The notes: a model not told the origin generated them from the letters alone. A stretch of 64,000 nucleotides of DNA from Lachnospiraceae bacterium (GCA_022793195.1 JAAWCJ010000006.1:1-64000), one strand, 5' to 3'. Shown: positions 26,165 to 36,177, numbered from the stretch's first letter. A program made the numbers and translations.

Positions 26165-26851
26165 ATGCCGCGGGGATTTGCCGAAGAAGTAGGAGACAAT
26201 CTCATAAAAGTGACGGGAATCGTCCTTTCGGCCTCCCCCATAGGAGAATATGATAAACGGGTGGTGATTCTCACAAAGGAACGGGGGAAGGTTCATGCTT
26301 TTGCAAAGGGGGCGAGGAGACAGAACAGTCCGCTCATTGCGGGAATCCGTCCTTTTTGCTTTGGGACCTTTACTTTATATGAGGGGAGGACTTCCTATAC
26401 GGTGAAGCAGCTTGCCATCTCCAATTATTTTGAGGACGTTACTTCCAGGGTGGAATATGTATACCTGGGTTATTATTTCCTGGAATTTGCCGATTATTAT
26501 TCCAGGGAAAACGGCGATGAGTTTTCGACTTTAGTCCTTCTTTATCAGGCGCTTCGGGCCCTCACCAGGGAGAGCCTTGATAACCGGCTGGTGCGTCTGG
26601 TCTATGAGCTTCGCATGATGATTATGAACGGAGATTTTGACGGGACCTGCTTTCAGTCATTGAGCGATACGGGAAAATATGCACTTGATTTTGTGATCAA
26701 TACTCCGGTGGAGAAATTGTTTACCTTTGTTTTATCAAAAGAAGTGCTGGAGGAGCTTATGAAAGCGGAATGTGAAAACAAAGCGCGCTACATAAACAGG
26801 ACTTTTAAATCAGAAAAGGTGCTAGGCAGCATAAATATAATATTTTCGTAA
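26165..26851 (+). CDS. recO: DNA repair protein RecO
   Basis: 228 residues, slightly shorter than the common 240-260. The N-terminal OB fold has VTGIVLSASPIGEYDKRVVILTKERGKVHAFAKGARR, the rest is helical. RecO loads RecA onto SSB-coated DNA with RecR. The four-cysteine zinc finger present in many homologues is absent; only two unpaired cysteines are seen in the C-terminal half. Start assigned at the ATG of MPRGF with GGAGGGAA upstream. Confidence 0.92.
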   Translation: MPRGFAEEVGDNLIKVTGIVLSASPIGEYDKRVVILTKERGKVHAFAKGARRQNSPLIAGIRPFCFGTFTLYEGRTSYTVKQLAISNYFEDVTSRVEYVYLGYYFLEFADYYSRENGDEFSTLVLLYQALRALTRESLDNRLVRLVYELRMMIMNGDFDGTCFQSLSDTGKYALDFVINTPVEKLFTFVLSKEVLEELMKAECENKARYINRTFKSEKVLGSINIIFS

Positions 26852-26859
26852 TAAATTCT

Positions 26860-26883
26860 TATGTTTTCCAGGGGGAAAACATA
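26860..26883. terminator. Perfect 10-bp hairpin after recO
   Basis: TATGTTTTCC at 26860-26869 pairs with GGAAAACATA at 26874-26883 around a 4-base loop. No T run follows, so it may be a weak terminator or an mRNA 3'-end stabiliser. It lies directly before the next promoter. Confidence 0.5.
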
Positions 26884-26912
26884 TTGAAAATATCCTCGAA
26901 ACAAGGTACAAT
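26884..26912 (+). promoter_or_regulatory. Sigma-A promoter of the lipoprotein-glyQS unit
   Basis: TTGAAA at 26884-26889, 17 bases, TACAAT at 26907-26912. It is 30 bases before the lipoprotein start codon. glyQS has only 35 bases upstream and probably shares this promoter. Confidence 0.7.
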
Positions 26913-26941
26913 GAAAAAAGTCTGTTATGAGGAGGAGAACC

Positions 26942-27580
26942 ATGAAGAGAAAAACAGCAGGTCTTATTATGGCGGCGGTGATGGCAGTGACAGTCCTGGC
27001 AGGCTGCGGAAAGGTGAAATTTGAACCGGAAGCCAGCAGCATCTATGTGAAAAAAGACGGAACAGTCATCAGCGCGGATATTGAAGCTTTTGAAGGAAGC
27101 AATTATAGCGAGGATGAACTGAAAACATATGTGGAAGAAGCAGTGAAAGAGTATAATTCGGAACACGGGGCAAACGCAGAAGCTTATGTGGACGAGGATG
27201 ATAAGGACACCGTACTTCCGGTTAAAATCAATTCCCTGACGGTGGAAAACGGGACGGCTTCCTTATTCCTGGAATATGAAAAGTGCGGCGATTATCTGGA
27301 GTTTGTGGGTACATCCGGTATGAAAGGCGCAATCGGCAGGCTGGAGCTTTCAACGGTTGGAGAGACCTCCTTTTCAGGAAATTTTCAGAATTCCAAAGGG
27401 GAGGATGTCACGATGGAAGGCGTGACGAAGAAAGAGGGAAACCCTGTTGTCATCATCGACGGTCCTGTTACCATGCAGGTGGAAGGTTCTATTCAGTATG
27501 TGAGTACGGGGGTAACTATAGTGGATAAACATACGGTTACGACCCCTGCGGAAAGTGTTAGCTTTATTGTATTTAAATAA
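26942..27580 (+). CDS. Putative lipoprotein, unknown function
   Basis: 212 residues from the ATG at 26942; the in-frame ATG at 26927 is itself part of the AGGAGGAG ribosome binding site. A lipoprotein signal with lipobox LAGC occupies the first 20 residues. The remaining domain is acidic, beta-rich and has no motif I can name. It sits 35 bases before glyQS in the same direction. It should be anchored on the outer face of the membrane. Confidence 0.82.
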   Translation: MKRKTAGLIMAAVMAVTVLAGCGKVKFEPEASSIYVKKDGTVISADIEAFEGSNYSEDELKTYVEEAVKEYNSEHGANAEAYVDEDDKDTVLPVKINSLTVENGTASLFLEYEKCGDYLEFVGTSGMKGAIGRLELSTVGETSFSGNFQNSKGEDVTMEGVTKKEGNPVVIIDGPVTMQVEGSIQYVSTGVTIVDKHTVTTPAESVSFIVFK

Positions 27581-27615
27581 TCCGGGTTTATCCGGGAGGG
27601 AGAGGATTTTAAACA

Positions 27616-29004
27616 ATGGAAAAGACGATGGAAAAAATTGTGGCTCTGGCAAAATCCCGCGGTTTCATATATCCGGGTTCTGAGATTTACGGCGGACTTG
27701 CAAATACCTGGGACTACGGGAATCTGGGCGTAGAGCTTAAAAATAATGTAAAGCGGGCCTGGTGGCAGAAGTTTATCCAGGAGAACCCTTACAACGTGGG
27801 TGTGGATTGCGCCATTTTGATGAATTCCCAGACCTGGGTGGCTTCCGGCCATTTAGGCAGTTTCAGTGATCCCCTCATGGACTGCAAATGTTGCAGGGAG
27901 CGGTTCCGTGCCGATAAACTAATCGAAGATTATGCAAAAGAGCAGGGGATAGCCCTGGAGGGCAGCGTGGACGCCTGGAGCCAGGAGGAGATGAAGGCAT
28001 ATATTGAAGAAAAACAGATTCCCTGCCCTGCCTGTGGAAAGCATGATTTTACGGACATCCGCCAGTTTAACCTGATGTTCAAAACATTCCAGGGTGTGAC
28101 GGAGGACGCGAAAAATACCGTATACCTGAGGCCGGAGACAGCCCAGGGGATTTTTGTGAATTTTAAAAATGTCCAGAGAACTTCCAGAAAAAAAGTGCCT
28201 TTTGGCATCGGACAGATCGGAAAATCGTTCCGTAATGAAATCACACCGGGGAATTTTACGTTCCGTACCCGGGAATTTGAGCAGATGGAGCTGGAATTTT
28301 TCTGTGTGCCTGATACGGATCTGGAATGGTTTGCTTACTGGAAGGCTTTTTGCATCAACTGGCTAAAGGCCCTCGGTATGAAGGATGAGGAGATGCGGGC
28401 CAGGGATCATGAGAAAGAGGAACTTTCCTTCTATTCCAAGGCAACCACTGACATTGAGTTTTTATTCCCCTTTGGCTGGGGAGAACTTTGGGGAATTGCC
28501 GACAGGACAGATTATGACCTGACGCAGCATCAGAACACTTCCGGTGAGGATATGGGATATTTTGACGATGAAAAGAAGGAAAAATATGTCCCTTACGTCA
28601 TCGAGCCTTCTTTGGGGGCTGACCGTGTTACACTTGCATTTTTATGCAGCGCCTATGATGAAGAGACACTGGAGGGCGGGGACGTCCGTACGGTGCTTCA
28701 TTTCCATCCGGCCCTGGCGCCTGTGAAGATTGGCGTCCTGCCCCTTTCTAAGAAGCTCAATGAGAAAGCAGAGGCAGTTTACATGAAGCTCTGTAAAAAA
28801 TATAACTGTGAGTTTGACGACAGGGGAAACATCGGAAAGCGTTACAGGAGACAGGATGAGATCGGCACTCCTTTCTGTGTCACTTATGATTTTGATTCGG
28901 ATACAGACAATGCGGTGACGGTCCGCGACAGGGATACCATGGCTCAGGTGAGGGTCCCCATTGAAGAGCTGGATTCTTACTTCGCAGATAAGTTTGATTT
29001 TTAA
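27616..29004 (+). CDS. glyQS: Glycyl-tRNA synthetase, alpha2 type
   Basis: 462 residues. Class II synthetase with the [14 protein letters not shown] motif and [27 protein letters not shown] (motif 2 region), and a C-terminal anticodon-binding domain ([13 protein letters not shown]). Two cysteine pairs, CKCC and CPAC, probably bind zinc in the insert. It charges tRNA-Gly. No T-box leader precedes it, in contrast to thrS here and to glyQS in Bacillus. Confidence 0.97.
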   Translation: MEKTMEKIVALAKSRGFIYPGSEIYGGLANTWDYGNLGVELKNNVKRAWWQKFIQENPYNVGVDCAILMNSQTWVASGHLGSFSDPLMDCKCCRERFRADKLIEDYAKEQGIALEGSVDAWSQEEMKAYIEEKQIPCPACGKHDFTDIRQFNLMFKTFQGVTEDAKNTVYLRPETAQGIFVNFKNVQRTSRKKVPFGIGQIGKSFRNEITPGNFTFRTREFEQMELEFFCVPDTDLEWFAYWKAFCINWLKALGMKDEEMRARDHEKEELSFYSKATTDIEFLFPFGWGELWGIADRTDYDLTQHQNTSGEDMGYFDDEKKEKYVPYVIEPSLGADRVTLAFLCSAYDEETLEGGDVRTVLHFHPALAPVKIGVLPLSKKLNEKAEAVYMKLCKKYNCEFDDRGNIGKRYRRQDEIGTPFCVTYDFDSDTDNAVTVRDRDTMAQVRVPIEELDSYFADKFDF

Positions 29005-29106
29005 ACAGGATTGCATCCCAAAGACGGGGGCCGAAAGGTGCTGCGCCTGTTTTTGGTGTGTATAGAGAAACGCAGGATATGCGTAAAAGGAGAGGAGAAA
29101 ATAGTT

Positions 29107-29973
29107 ATGAAAAAATTTGCAGCAATTCTTCTGGCAGGCGCCATGATCTGTTCTTTGGCCGCCTGTGGAGGAGAGGACAAAAAGGAGACAACAAAGGAGC
29201 CTGATACAAAGGCAGCCGAGACAAAAGCGCCGGAGACCGCAGCGCCTTCTTCTGGGACGGAAGCTCCTGCAGGGGAGACAGAGGCTGCCGGGACGGGCAG
29301 AGATGATGGAAAGCTGATTATGGCCACTGAGGCCGGATTTGCTCCTTATGAGTATACGGAGGACGGAGCCACCGTCATCGGTGTGGACGTGGATATTGCA
29401 AATGAGATTGCCAAAGCCATGGGAAAAGAGCTGGAAATCCAGAATATGAGTTTTGACAGCGCCCTTCTGGCAGTGCAGCAGGGAAAAGTGGATTTTGCGG
29501 CTGCCGGGATTTCCGTGACGCCGGACCGCGAGAAAGAGATGGATTTTTCCATTGAATATACAACTTCCAGGCAGGTGGTTGTGGTTAATAAAGAATCCAA
29601 ACGTGTAGACTCTGTAGACGCTTTAACGGCCGATACGGTGGTGGGCGTACAGACCGGGACGGTTGCCGATTTTTACTGCCAGGATGACCTCGGTACAAAG
29701 GATTTGAAGCAGTATGGAAAATTCATGGAAGCTGCCATGGATTTAAAGAATGACAGGATTGACTGCATTATTATGGATGCGCTTCCCGCGGAAGAGATGG
29801 TGAAGGTGAATGACGATCTGGAGGTCCTGGATGGGGAAGTATTTACAGATAAGTATGCCATCGCCGTACAGAAGGGCAATACGGAAATGGTAGAGCAGAT
29901 CAATGAGGTTCTCCAGAAGTTGGTGGATGAAGGCAAAGTGGAGGAATTTATCATTAACCATACGACGAAATAG
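29107..29973 (+). CDS. Amino-acid ABC transporter substrate-binding lipoprotein
   Basis: 288 residues from the ATG at 29107, with AAGGAGAGGAG upstream; the frame extends to 29011 but without a signal sequence. Lipobox LAAC, then a linker of about 40 residues rich in E, T, A and P, then a family 3 solute-binding domain (LIMATEAGFAPYEYTEDG, GVDVDIANEIAKAMGKELE, VDFAAAGISVTPDREKEMDFS). This type binds polar amino acids such as glutamine, histidine or cystine; the specific ligand cannot be told. It forms an operon with the permease and ATPase genes that follow. Confidence 0.93.
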   Translation: MKKFAAILLAGAMICSLAACGGEDKKETTKEPDTKAAETKAPETAAPSSGTEAPAGETEAAGTGRDDGKLIMATEAGFAPYEYTEDGATVIGVDVDIANEIAKAMGKELEIQNMSFDSALLAVQQGKVDFAAAGISVTPDREKEMDFSIEYTTSRQVVVVNKESKRVDSVDALTADTVVGVQTGTVADFYCQDDLGTKDLKQYGKFMEAAMDLKNDRIDCIIMDALPAEEMVKVNDDLEVLDGEVFTDKYAIAVQKGNTEMVEQINEVLQKLVDEGKVEEFIINHTTK

Positions 29974-29991
29974 TCATAGCGGGGGCAGAGT

Positions 29992-30693
29992 ATGAGCTGG
30001 TTTGTAGAGGTTTGGGAACAATTTTATACAGCCTTTTTGGAAAAGGATCGCTATCTGGCTTTTTTGAAAGGCTTTGGCACGACTCTGGAGGTTTCCTTTT
30101 TTGCTGTTATTTTAGGTGTGGCTCTGGGGGTTATTCTGGCGATTGCAAAATATATGGCAGCAAACCATAAAGGCTGCCGGCCCCTGGGATGGATTGCCAA
30201 TATCTATATTACCATTATCCGGGGAACGCCTGTATATGTGCAGATGTTGATCATTTATTACCTGATTCTCACAGCTAGAGGAATTCCGGCTATTATTTCC
30301 GGTGTCCTTTGTTTTGGAATTAATTCCAGCGCATATGTGGCAGAGATCATCCGGGCAGGTATTGAGGCTGTGGACCGCGGGCAGATGGAAGCGGGCCGCT
30401 CTCTGGGGCTTTCGGAAATGCGGACCATGAAATCCATCATTATGCCTCAGGCGGTGAGGAATATCCTTCCTGCCCTCGGCAACGAGTTCATTGTGCTGAT
30501 CAAAGAGACGGCCGTGATCGGAGGAATCACTGTCCTGGATGTGACAAAGGTGGCTATGAATGTGGGAAACAGCAATTATGACTATCTCACACCTTTGCTG
30601 ATTGCAGCTTTGATGTATTTGGTTGTGGTCATTATCCTGACAAAGCTTCTCAGTATGTTTGAAAGGAGGCTGGCTAAGAGTGATAGACGTTAA
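29992..30693 (+). CDS. Amino-acid ABC transporter permease (HisMQ family)
   Basis: 233 residues with about five membrane helices. The EAA loop is visible as [33 protein letters not shown] near residues 131-163. The N-terminal [13 protein letters not shown] segment is typical of His/Glu/Gln/Arg/opine permeases. It lies 18 bases after the binding protein and overlaps the start of the ATPase gene. Confidence 0.95.
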   Translation: MSWFVEVWEQFYTAFLEKDRYLAFLKGFGTTLEVSFFAVILGVALGVILAIAKYMAANHKGCRPLGWIANIYITIIRGTPVYVQMLIIYYLILTARGIPAIISGVLCFGINSSAYVAEIIRAGIEAVDRGQMEAGRSLGLSEMRTMKSIIMPQAVRNILPALGNEFIVLIKETAVIGGITVLDVTKVAMNVGNSNYDYLTPLLIAALMYLVVVIILTKLLSMFERRLAKSDRR

Positions 30694-31405
30694 GAATCTA
30701 CATAAATCCTTTGGGGACAAGCTGGTGCTGGACGGCATCGACGAGCATATCGAAAAAGGGGAAAAAGTAGTTGTCATCGGCCCCTCCGGTTCGGGAAAGA
30801 GTACATTCCTTCGGTGCATGAATCTTTTGGAACGGCCTACGGAAGGTTCCATTATTTTTGAAGGGAAGGATATTACGGCTGCCTCCGGAAAAGAGCTGAA
30901 CCATATCCGCCAGAAAATGGGAATGGTGTTCCAGCATTTTAACCTTTTCCCCCATCTGACCATCCGAAAGAACATTACCCTGGCTCCGGTAAAACTTGGC
31001 CTCATGAGCCAGGCGGAAGCGGACGCAAAGGCTATGGAGCTTTTATCCAGGGTGGGGCTTCCTGAAAAGGCCGACCAGTATCCGGCCCAGCTTTCCGGCG
31101 GGCAAAAACAGAGGATTGCCATTGTCCGTTCATTGGCCATGAATCCTGATGTGATGCTTTTTGATGAACCTACCTCCGCCCTGGATCCGGAAATGGTTCG
31201 GGAGGTTCTGGATTTTATGAAACAGCTGGCGGAGGATGGGATGACCATGGTGGTGGTGACCCATGAAATGGGATTTGCCAGGGAAGTGGGTTCCAGGGTG
31301 CTTTTCATGGATGAGGGGCGCATTGTGGAGCAGAATGAACCGGGCGAATTCTTCGACCATCCGAGAGATGAGAGACTGCGGGAATTCCTGTCGAAAGTGT
31401 TATGA
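30680..31405 (+). CDS. Amino-acid ABC transporter ATP-binding protein
   Basis: 241 residues from the GTG at 30680, with AAAGGAGG ten bases upstream; the in-frame TTG at 30659 contains that site. Walker [10 protein letters not shown], signature LSGGQKQR, Walker B VMLFDEP and the H-loop VVVTHE are all intact, as in GlnQ/HisP. It powers the importer encoded by the two preceding genes and overlaps the permease gene by 14 bases. Confidence 0.96.
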   Translation: MIDVKNLHKSFGDKLVLDGIDEHIEKGEKVVVIGPSGSGKSTFLRCMNLLERPTEGSIIFEGKDITAASGKELNHIRQKMGMVFQHFNLFPHLTIRKNITLAPVKLGLMSQAEADAKAMELLSRVGLPEKADQYPAQLSGGQKQRIAIVRSLAMNPDVMLFDEPTSALDPEMVREVLDFMKQLAEDGMTMVVVTHEMGFAREVGSRVLFMDEGRIVEQNEPGEFFDHPRDERLREFLSKVL

Positions 31406-31444
31406 CATGGGAAGGCCGACGGCAGAAAGAGGAGCGATAATAAA

Positions 31445-31699
31445 ATGATAGATTACAATGACAGTTCTACATATTCGACTGCTTCCGGGCGGAATTTGCA
31501 TTACGTTGTACTACAGGTGACTTTAAAAGAAAAGTTCATGGGAACAGGTTCAGGGAACCTGACGGAGCTGGAAGCGGTGATCAACGACCAGGCGGCAAAA
31601 GGATATCGCCTCCATACCATCACCACATCAAACGGAGGAAGCAAAGGGATGTTGGGCGGCGACCGTATACAGGCTACGATGGTGTTTGAAAGACTTTAG
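31445..31699 (+). CDS. DUF4177-like protein
   Basis: 84 residues. The family pattern is visible in YVVLQVTLKEKF, LEAVINDQAAKGYRLHTIT and ATMVFER: a short alpha/beta domain of unknown role. It follows the ABC importer genes by 39 bases with its own GAGCGAT-type weak ribosome binding site. It ends just before a palindromic element. Confidence 0.8.
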   Translation: MIDYNDSSTYSTASGRNLHYVVLQVTLKEKFMGTGSGNLTELEAVINDQAAKGYRLHTITTSNGGSKGMLGGDRIQATMVFERL

Positions 31700-31701
31700 A
31701 T

Positions 31702-31963
31702 AAAAAGGGCGGCGGCTACTTATATGCATTTATATATACCCGGCGTCCCGCCTGCTGTCGCTTTTGTCGGATAGGCAGATTTTGCAGGTTTTGTGAGCAT
31801 AGCGGCGCCAGTCCCGCTGACCAGTTTCTATGGAAGCGGTGGCTGGCGGCAAAAGGCGGCGCAACAAAACCCAAAAATCAACGTGGACAAAAGCGACAGC
31901 AGGCGGGACGCCGGGCAACATAGACATTGGCATATATTAATAAGTAGCCGCCGCTCCTTTTTT
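31702..31963. repeat. Palindromic interspersed element, copy 1 (262 bp)
   Basis: Outer arms (31702-31723 and 31940-31963) pair with few mismatches; inner arms at 31739-31768 and 31886-31915 form a perfect 30-bp inverted repeat around a 117-base core. The core shares long stretches with the element at 41322-41669, but in the opposite orientation. Ends are A5G-type and CT6-type, so the folded RNA would resemble a terminator on both strands. No protein frame is present, hence a non-autonomous, MITE-like element. It separates convergent genes. Confidence 0.85.
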
Positions 31964-31979
31964 GTACCCTGAATCTTCA

Positions 31980-33620
31980 TTAATTATCTGCCGCGTCTGA
32001 TTCGGACAGGCTGTAGCTCTTCTGGCGTTTTCTGGCCATCTCGTCGCTTTCCAGATATTCGTCGTAAGTGGTGATCTTATCAATCAGGTCGTTTGGCGTG
32101 ATCTCCATGATGCGGTTGGCCGTGGTCTGGACAAACTGATGGTCATGGCAGGAGAACAGTACGACGCCGGGATATTTGATGAGGGCGTTGTTTAAGGCGG
32201 TGATAGATTCCATATCTAGGTGATTGGTGGGTTCGTCCAGAATCAGGATATTGGTTGCCTGAATCATCATTTTAGAAAGCTGGCAGCGCACTTTTTCCCC
32301 ACCGGAGAGTACTTTGACTTTTTTTATGCCATCGTCTCCGGCGAACAGCATCCTTCCAAGGAAGCCGCGGACGTAAGTGACGTCCTTCACCGGGGAGAAC
32401 TGGGTCAACCAGTCCACAATGGTCAGGTCATTGTCAAATTCATGGGTATTGTCTTTGGCAAAATAAGCCTGGGAAGTGGTGACGCCCCATTTATAGGAAC
32501 CTTCATCCGGTTCCAGTTCCCCGGCCAAAATCTGAAAGAGGGTGGTTTTCGCAATCTCATCAGAACCAACAAAGGCTACTTTGTCGTTTCTTCCAAGGAT
32601 AAAAGAAAGATTATCCAGTACCTTTACGCCGTCTACTGTCTTTGACAGATTTTCCACCACCAGAACTTCGTTGCCGATTTCCCGTTCCGGCCGGAAGTCA
32701 ATGTAAGGGTATTTACGGCTGGAAGGCTTGATTTCGTCCAGCTGGATTTTTTCCAGTGCACGTTTTCTGGAAGTAGCCTGCTTGGACTTGGAAGCATTGG
32801 CAGAAAAACGCTGGATAAATTCCTGAAGCTCTTTGATTTTTTCTTCTTTTTTCTTGTTGGCTTCCTTCATCTGTTTAATCATAAGCTGGCTGGATTCGTA
32901 CCAGAAATCATAGTTCCCGGCATAAAGCTGAATCTTTGCATAATCAATGTCGGCAATGTGGGTACAGACTTTATTGAGGAAATAACGGTCATGGGATACG
33001 ACGATCACCGTGTTGTCAAAATTAATTAAAAATTCTTCCAACCAGGCGATGGCATCCAAATCCAGGTGGTTGGTAGGCTCATCTAAAAGCAGAATGTCCG
33101 GATTACCAAAAAGGGCCTGAGCCAGGAGCACTTTTACTTTGTCGTTGCCAACCAGATCTTTCATGAGAGAGTAGTGGAATTCCGGCCCTACGCCGAGGCC
33201 GTTCAGCAAAGTCGCGGCGTCCGATTCCGCTTCCCATCCATTCATGTTGGCAAATTCTGCTTCCAGATCCGCCGCGCGGATGCCGTCCTCGTCGGAAAAA
33301 TCAGGCTTGGCATAGATGGCATCTTTTTCCTTCATGATTTCCACCAGGCGGGGATTCCCCATCATGACGGTATCCAGGACTACGCAGTCGTCATATTTAA
33401 AATGATCCTGCTGTAAAAAGGAAAGCCTCTGGCCGGGGGTAATGGAAATATCCCCCTTGGTGGATTCCAGCTGCCCTGACAGGATTTTTAAAAAGGTGGA
33501 TTTACCTGCTCCGTTGGCCCCGATGAGGCCGTAGCAGTTCCCTTCCGTAAATTTAATATTCACATCTTCAAAAAGCGCTTTTTTTCCAATGCGGAGCGTG
33601 ATGTTGTTTGCACTGATCAT
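31980..33620 (-). CDS. ABC-F family ATPase (YkpA/YbiT-like) with one degenerate ATP site
   Basis: 546 residues, two ATPase domains joined by a charged linker (about 245-300), no membrane part. Domain 1 has an intact Walker A (GANGAGKST, 34-42) and Walker B DEP (180-182), but its signature reads LVGNDKVK (156-163). Domain 2 has a normal signature LSGGEKVR (438-445) and Walker B, but its Walker A is GSDEIAKTT (352-360). In head-to-tail ABC pairs these two defects fall in the same composite site, so one site looks intact and one degenerate. ABC-F proteins act on ribosomes in translation control. Start ATG at 33620 with AAAGGAC upstream. Confidence 0.93.
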   Translation of the reverse strand: MISANNITLRIGKKALFEDVNIKFTEGNCYGLIGANGAGKSTFLKILSGQLESTKGDISITPGQRLSFLQQDHFKYDDCVVLDTVMMGNPRLVEIMKEKDAIYAKPDFSDEDGIRAADLEAEFANMNGWEAESDAATLLNGLGVGPEFHYSLMKDLVGNDKVKVLLAQALFGNPDILLLDEPTNHLDLDAIAWLEEFLINFDNTVIVVSHDRYFLNKVCTHIADIDYAKIQLYAGNYDFWYESSQLMIKQMKEANKKKEEKIKELQEFIQRFSANASKSKQATSRKRALEKIQLDEIKPSSRKYPYIDFRPEREIGNEVLVVENLSKTVDGVKVLDNLSFILGRNDKVAFVGSDEIAKTTLFQILAGELEPDEGSYKWGVTTSQAYFAKDNTHEFDNDLTIVDWLTQFSPVKDVTYVRGFLGRMLFAGDDGIKKVKVLSGGEKVRCQLSKMMIQATNILILDEPTNHLDMESITALNNALIKYPGVVLFSCHDHQFVQTTANRIMEITPNDLIDKITTYDEYLESDEMARKRQKSYSLSESDAADN

Positions 33621-33714
33621 AAAAAAGTCCTTTCTCTATAAATATCCGCAGATAAACTTCACAACAAGTCTTATTTTACAGGAAAATATGTATTTTGCAA
33701 GAGGAAATTCAGAT

Positions 33715-35052
33715 TCATTTTAAGTGTTTAATAGCGCGCAGACAGAAAACGGCCAAAAGGAGGGCGGCGCCAATCCATGCGGCAGGTTCTGAAAAGAACA
33801 GGATCCAGGCTCCAAGAAAGCGGGCGCCGATGCAGGCGATGGAAACCCTGGCAACAAATTCAACCAGTCCCGACAGGAAGGGGGCGAATGCATTCCCCAG
33901 GCTCTGTAAGGTATTGCGGAAAACGTGCAGAAGATATAAGGAGCTTAACAGGCAGCTTATGATAAACAGATACTGGTAAGCCACATCCAATACTTGGGCG
34001 GCGTTGGGATCGGAATGGTCGATAAATAAACTTAAGACCATTCTGCCGGAAAAAACCATGGCAATGCTGATACAGGCGGATAAAGCGACGGAGAAAAAAA
34101 CTGCGCTTTTTAACCCTTTGCGGATGCGCCCATAAAACCCTGCGCCATAATTTTGCGCCACATAGGTGGTGACTGCATATCCAATGGAAATGCCGGCGCT
34201 TTCCAAAAGCCCCATGATTTTGTTTGTGGCAGTGAAACCGGCAATAAAAACAAAGCCCTGTTCATTGATGACAGACTGTAAAATCATTCCCCCAACGGCA
34301 ATCAACATATTCTGAAGGGCAAGGGGAATCCCCAGCCGGCATTGATTTCGGATGATTTCCCGGTCAGCCCTCCAGTCCTCTTTTTTCAGTTTCAGCTGTT
34401 CCAGCCTTTTTAATGCATGAAAACAGTAAAGAAAAGCTAAAAACTGGGCGGTGACAGTGGCAACGGCAGCCCCCACGATTCCCATATGGAATACAAGGAC
34501 AAATAATAAGTCCAGGACAATATTGACGGCGGCGGCAAACAGGATGGCGGTGAGGGGAGTTTTGCTGTCCCCCAGGGCGCGCAGGATGGAGGAGGCCATA
34601 TTGTAGGCAATGACAACCAAGTTGCCGGCAAACATGGTCAAAAGGTAGGAGAAGGCCCCATGGAAAATATCGTCCGGTGTTCGGAGGAGTTGGAGCAGCG
34701 GTTTTGCGAAGAGCATACATACCGCGGTCAGTAAGGCACCAATGACCAGGCAGAGCCGGACAGACATGGCAACCGTTTTTTTAAGCTGTCCCCCGTTTCC
34801 TTCTCCGAAACGGTGGGAAATGGAAATGGCAAACCCCTGGGTCATTGCCTGGACTGCCCAGAGAATCATCCAGTAGGACCAATCGGTTGCGCCGACGGAA
34901 GCTAAGGCCTCGACGCCAATCCCTTTTCCCACAATGATGGCATCCACAATCATATATAACTGTTGTCCCAGGTTGGCAACAATCAAAGGCAGGGCAAAGG
35001 ATACGATCAGGGAGGCAGGGTTTCCTTCGGTCATATTTTTGATTCTGCTCAT
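33715..35052 (-). CDS. MATE family efflux transporter
   Basis: 445 residues, about 12 membrane helices in two repeats of six. The start MTEGNPASLIVSFALPLIVANLGQQLYMIVDAIIVGK is typical of the DinF/NorM-like branch in clostridia. It exports drugs or metabolites using an ion gradient. It has AAAGGAGG before the ATG and is divergent from an AraC-family regulator across 140 bases. The ABC-F gene follows 94 bases downstream in the same direction. Confidence 0.93.
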   Translation of the reverse strand: MSRIKNMTEGNPASLIVSFALPLIVANLGQQLYMIVDAIIVGKGIGVEALASVGATDWSYWMILWAVQAMTQGFAISISHRFGEGNGGQLKKTVAMSVRLCLVIGALLTAVCMLFAKPLLQLLRTPDDIFHGAFSYLLTMFAGNLVVIAYNMASSILRALGDSKTPLTAILFAAAVNIVLDLLFVLVFHMGIVGAAVATVTAQFLAFLYCFHALKRLEQLKLKKEDWRADREIIRNQCRLGIPLALQNMLIAVGGMILQSVINEQGFVFIAGFTATNKIMGLLESAGISIGYAVTTYVAQNYGAGFYGRIRKGLKSAVFFSVALSACISIAMVFSGRMVLSLFIDHSDPNAAQVLDVAYQYLFIISCLLSSLYLLHVFRNTLQSLGNAFAPFLSGLVEFVARVSIACIGARFLGAWILFFSEPAAWIGAALLLAVFCLRAIKHLK

Positions 35053-35088
35053 GGTGCGGTATCCTCCTTTTTGACTGAACTTATTTTG

Positions 35089-35117
35089 TTGACTTCCAAT
35101 AAAATCTGTTATACGAT
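35089..35117 (+). promoter_or_regulatory. Promoter candidate of the AraC-family gene
   Basis: TTGACT at 35089-35094, 17 bases, TACGAT at 35112-35117, in the gap between the divergent MATE and AraC genes. A second -10-like TATAAT at 35145-35150 has no -35 partner. Confidence 0.45.
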
Positions 35118-35192
35118 AATAGCGTCAAAAATGTTACTTGTATATATAATTTTGTGCCAGATTATATAAAAATAAAGCCAATAAGGAGAAAA

Positions 35193-36122
35193 ATGAAGTA
35201 TAAAACAATCATTACCGACCAAAACCTGCTGGAACAAATCCGTTATCCCAGCGAAAGCTTTCCCATTTGCTTTTGCGTGGATTATCTGGATGATTTTCTT
35301 CACGGGGAGATAGGATACCACTGGCATGACGATTTTGAATTTGGGTTGGTGCTCCATGGAGAGATGGAGTATTATATCCATCAGGGAAGCGACAGGCAGG
35401 AGAGCTGCATTTTAAAAGAAGGAGATGGAGTATTTATCAATTCCAGGCTTTTGCATAAAATGCGGCAGACGGTCCCGGGGACAGCGCTGTTCAGCTTTGT
35501 CATACCGGTTAACTTCTTTTTTCAGCTTCCCATGAGAGAAATTTATCAAAAAGACGTCCTTCCGGTTGTCCGCTCCTCGGCGGCATGGGTATGTTTTCAG
35601 TCGGGGAGTCCGAATGACCGGGAATTTTTAGAAAGTTTAAAAGAGATACAAGGGCTTCCCCCTGACCAGAAAGGTTACGAACTGTACTGTATTGAGCTGG
35701 TCTGCAGGCTGTGGAGGCTTCTTTTGAACCGGGTGGCACAAATGAAAGAGGTTTCACAAGCATCGAAGGGGAATCAGAAGCAGGAAGAGCGTTTGCGGCT
35801 GATGCTTTCTTATATTCATTCCCATTATGGGGAAGATATTACCATTGATACCATTGCGCAGGCGGTGAATATCAGCAGGAGTGAATGTTTCCGCTGCTTT
35901 CGTTTGATTATAGGAAAATCGCCCCTGGAATACCTTTGCCAGTACCGGATTTCCCAGGCGGCAAATTTATTATCTTATACCGACAGAAAACTTGCGGATA
36001 TTTGCTATTCCTGCGGATTCAAAAGCCCCAGCTATTTCGGTAAAGTGTTCCGGGAAAATTTTGGCATGTCTCCCGGCCAGTACCGGAAAGAAAATCTAAA
36101 AAAGCAGAGGGACATTTATTAA
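35193..36122 (+). CDS. AraC family transcriptional regulator
   Basis: 309 residues from the ATG at 35193 with AAGGAG upstream. An N-terminal cupin-like sensor domain has [20 protein letters not shown], and the C-terminal 100 residues hold two helix-turn-helix motifs with the signature [32 protein letters not shown]. Cupin-AraC proteins often sense sugars or small organic ligands. It is divergent from the MATE pump and probably controls it. Confidence 0.92.
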   Translation: MKYKTIITDQNLLEQIRYPSESFPICFCVDYLDDFLHGEIGYHWHDDFEFGLVLHGEMEYYIHQGSDRQESCILKEGDGVFINSRLLHKMRQTVPGTALFSFVIPVNFFFQLPMREIYQKDVLPVVRSSAAWVCFQSGSPNDREFLESLKEIQGLPPDQKGYELYCIELVCRLWRLLLNRVAQMKEVSQASKGNQKQEERLRLMLSYIHSHYGEDITIDTIAQAVNISRSECFRCFRLIIGKSPLEYLCQYRISQAANLLSYTDRKLADICYSCGFKSPSYFGKVFRENFGMSPGQYRKENLKKQRDIY

Positions 36123-36177
36123 CTTTTTATTGAATGAGATTCCTGTATCGTTTATAATGGAAAACGGAGGAAAAATT

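Noticed and set aside
27581-27615. T-box leader for glyQS
   Set aside because: Only 35 bases separate glyQS from the lipoprotein gene, and no T-box sequence is present there or before the lipoprotein gene.
30112-31323. 403-codon open frame on the minus strand opposite the amino-acid ABC permease and ATPase
   Set aside because: Both sense genes have intact family motifs; the antisense product shows none and has low-complexity S/P/F content.
31702-31963. Insertion sequence with a transposase
   Set aside because: The element is only 262 bp, has no frame for a transposase, and no such gene is in the window; retained as a non-autonomous palindromic element.
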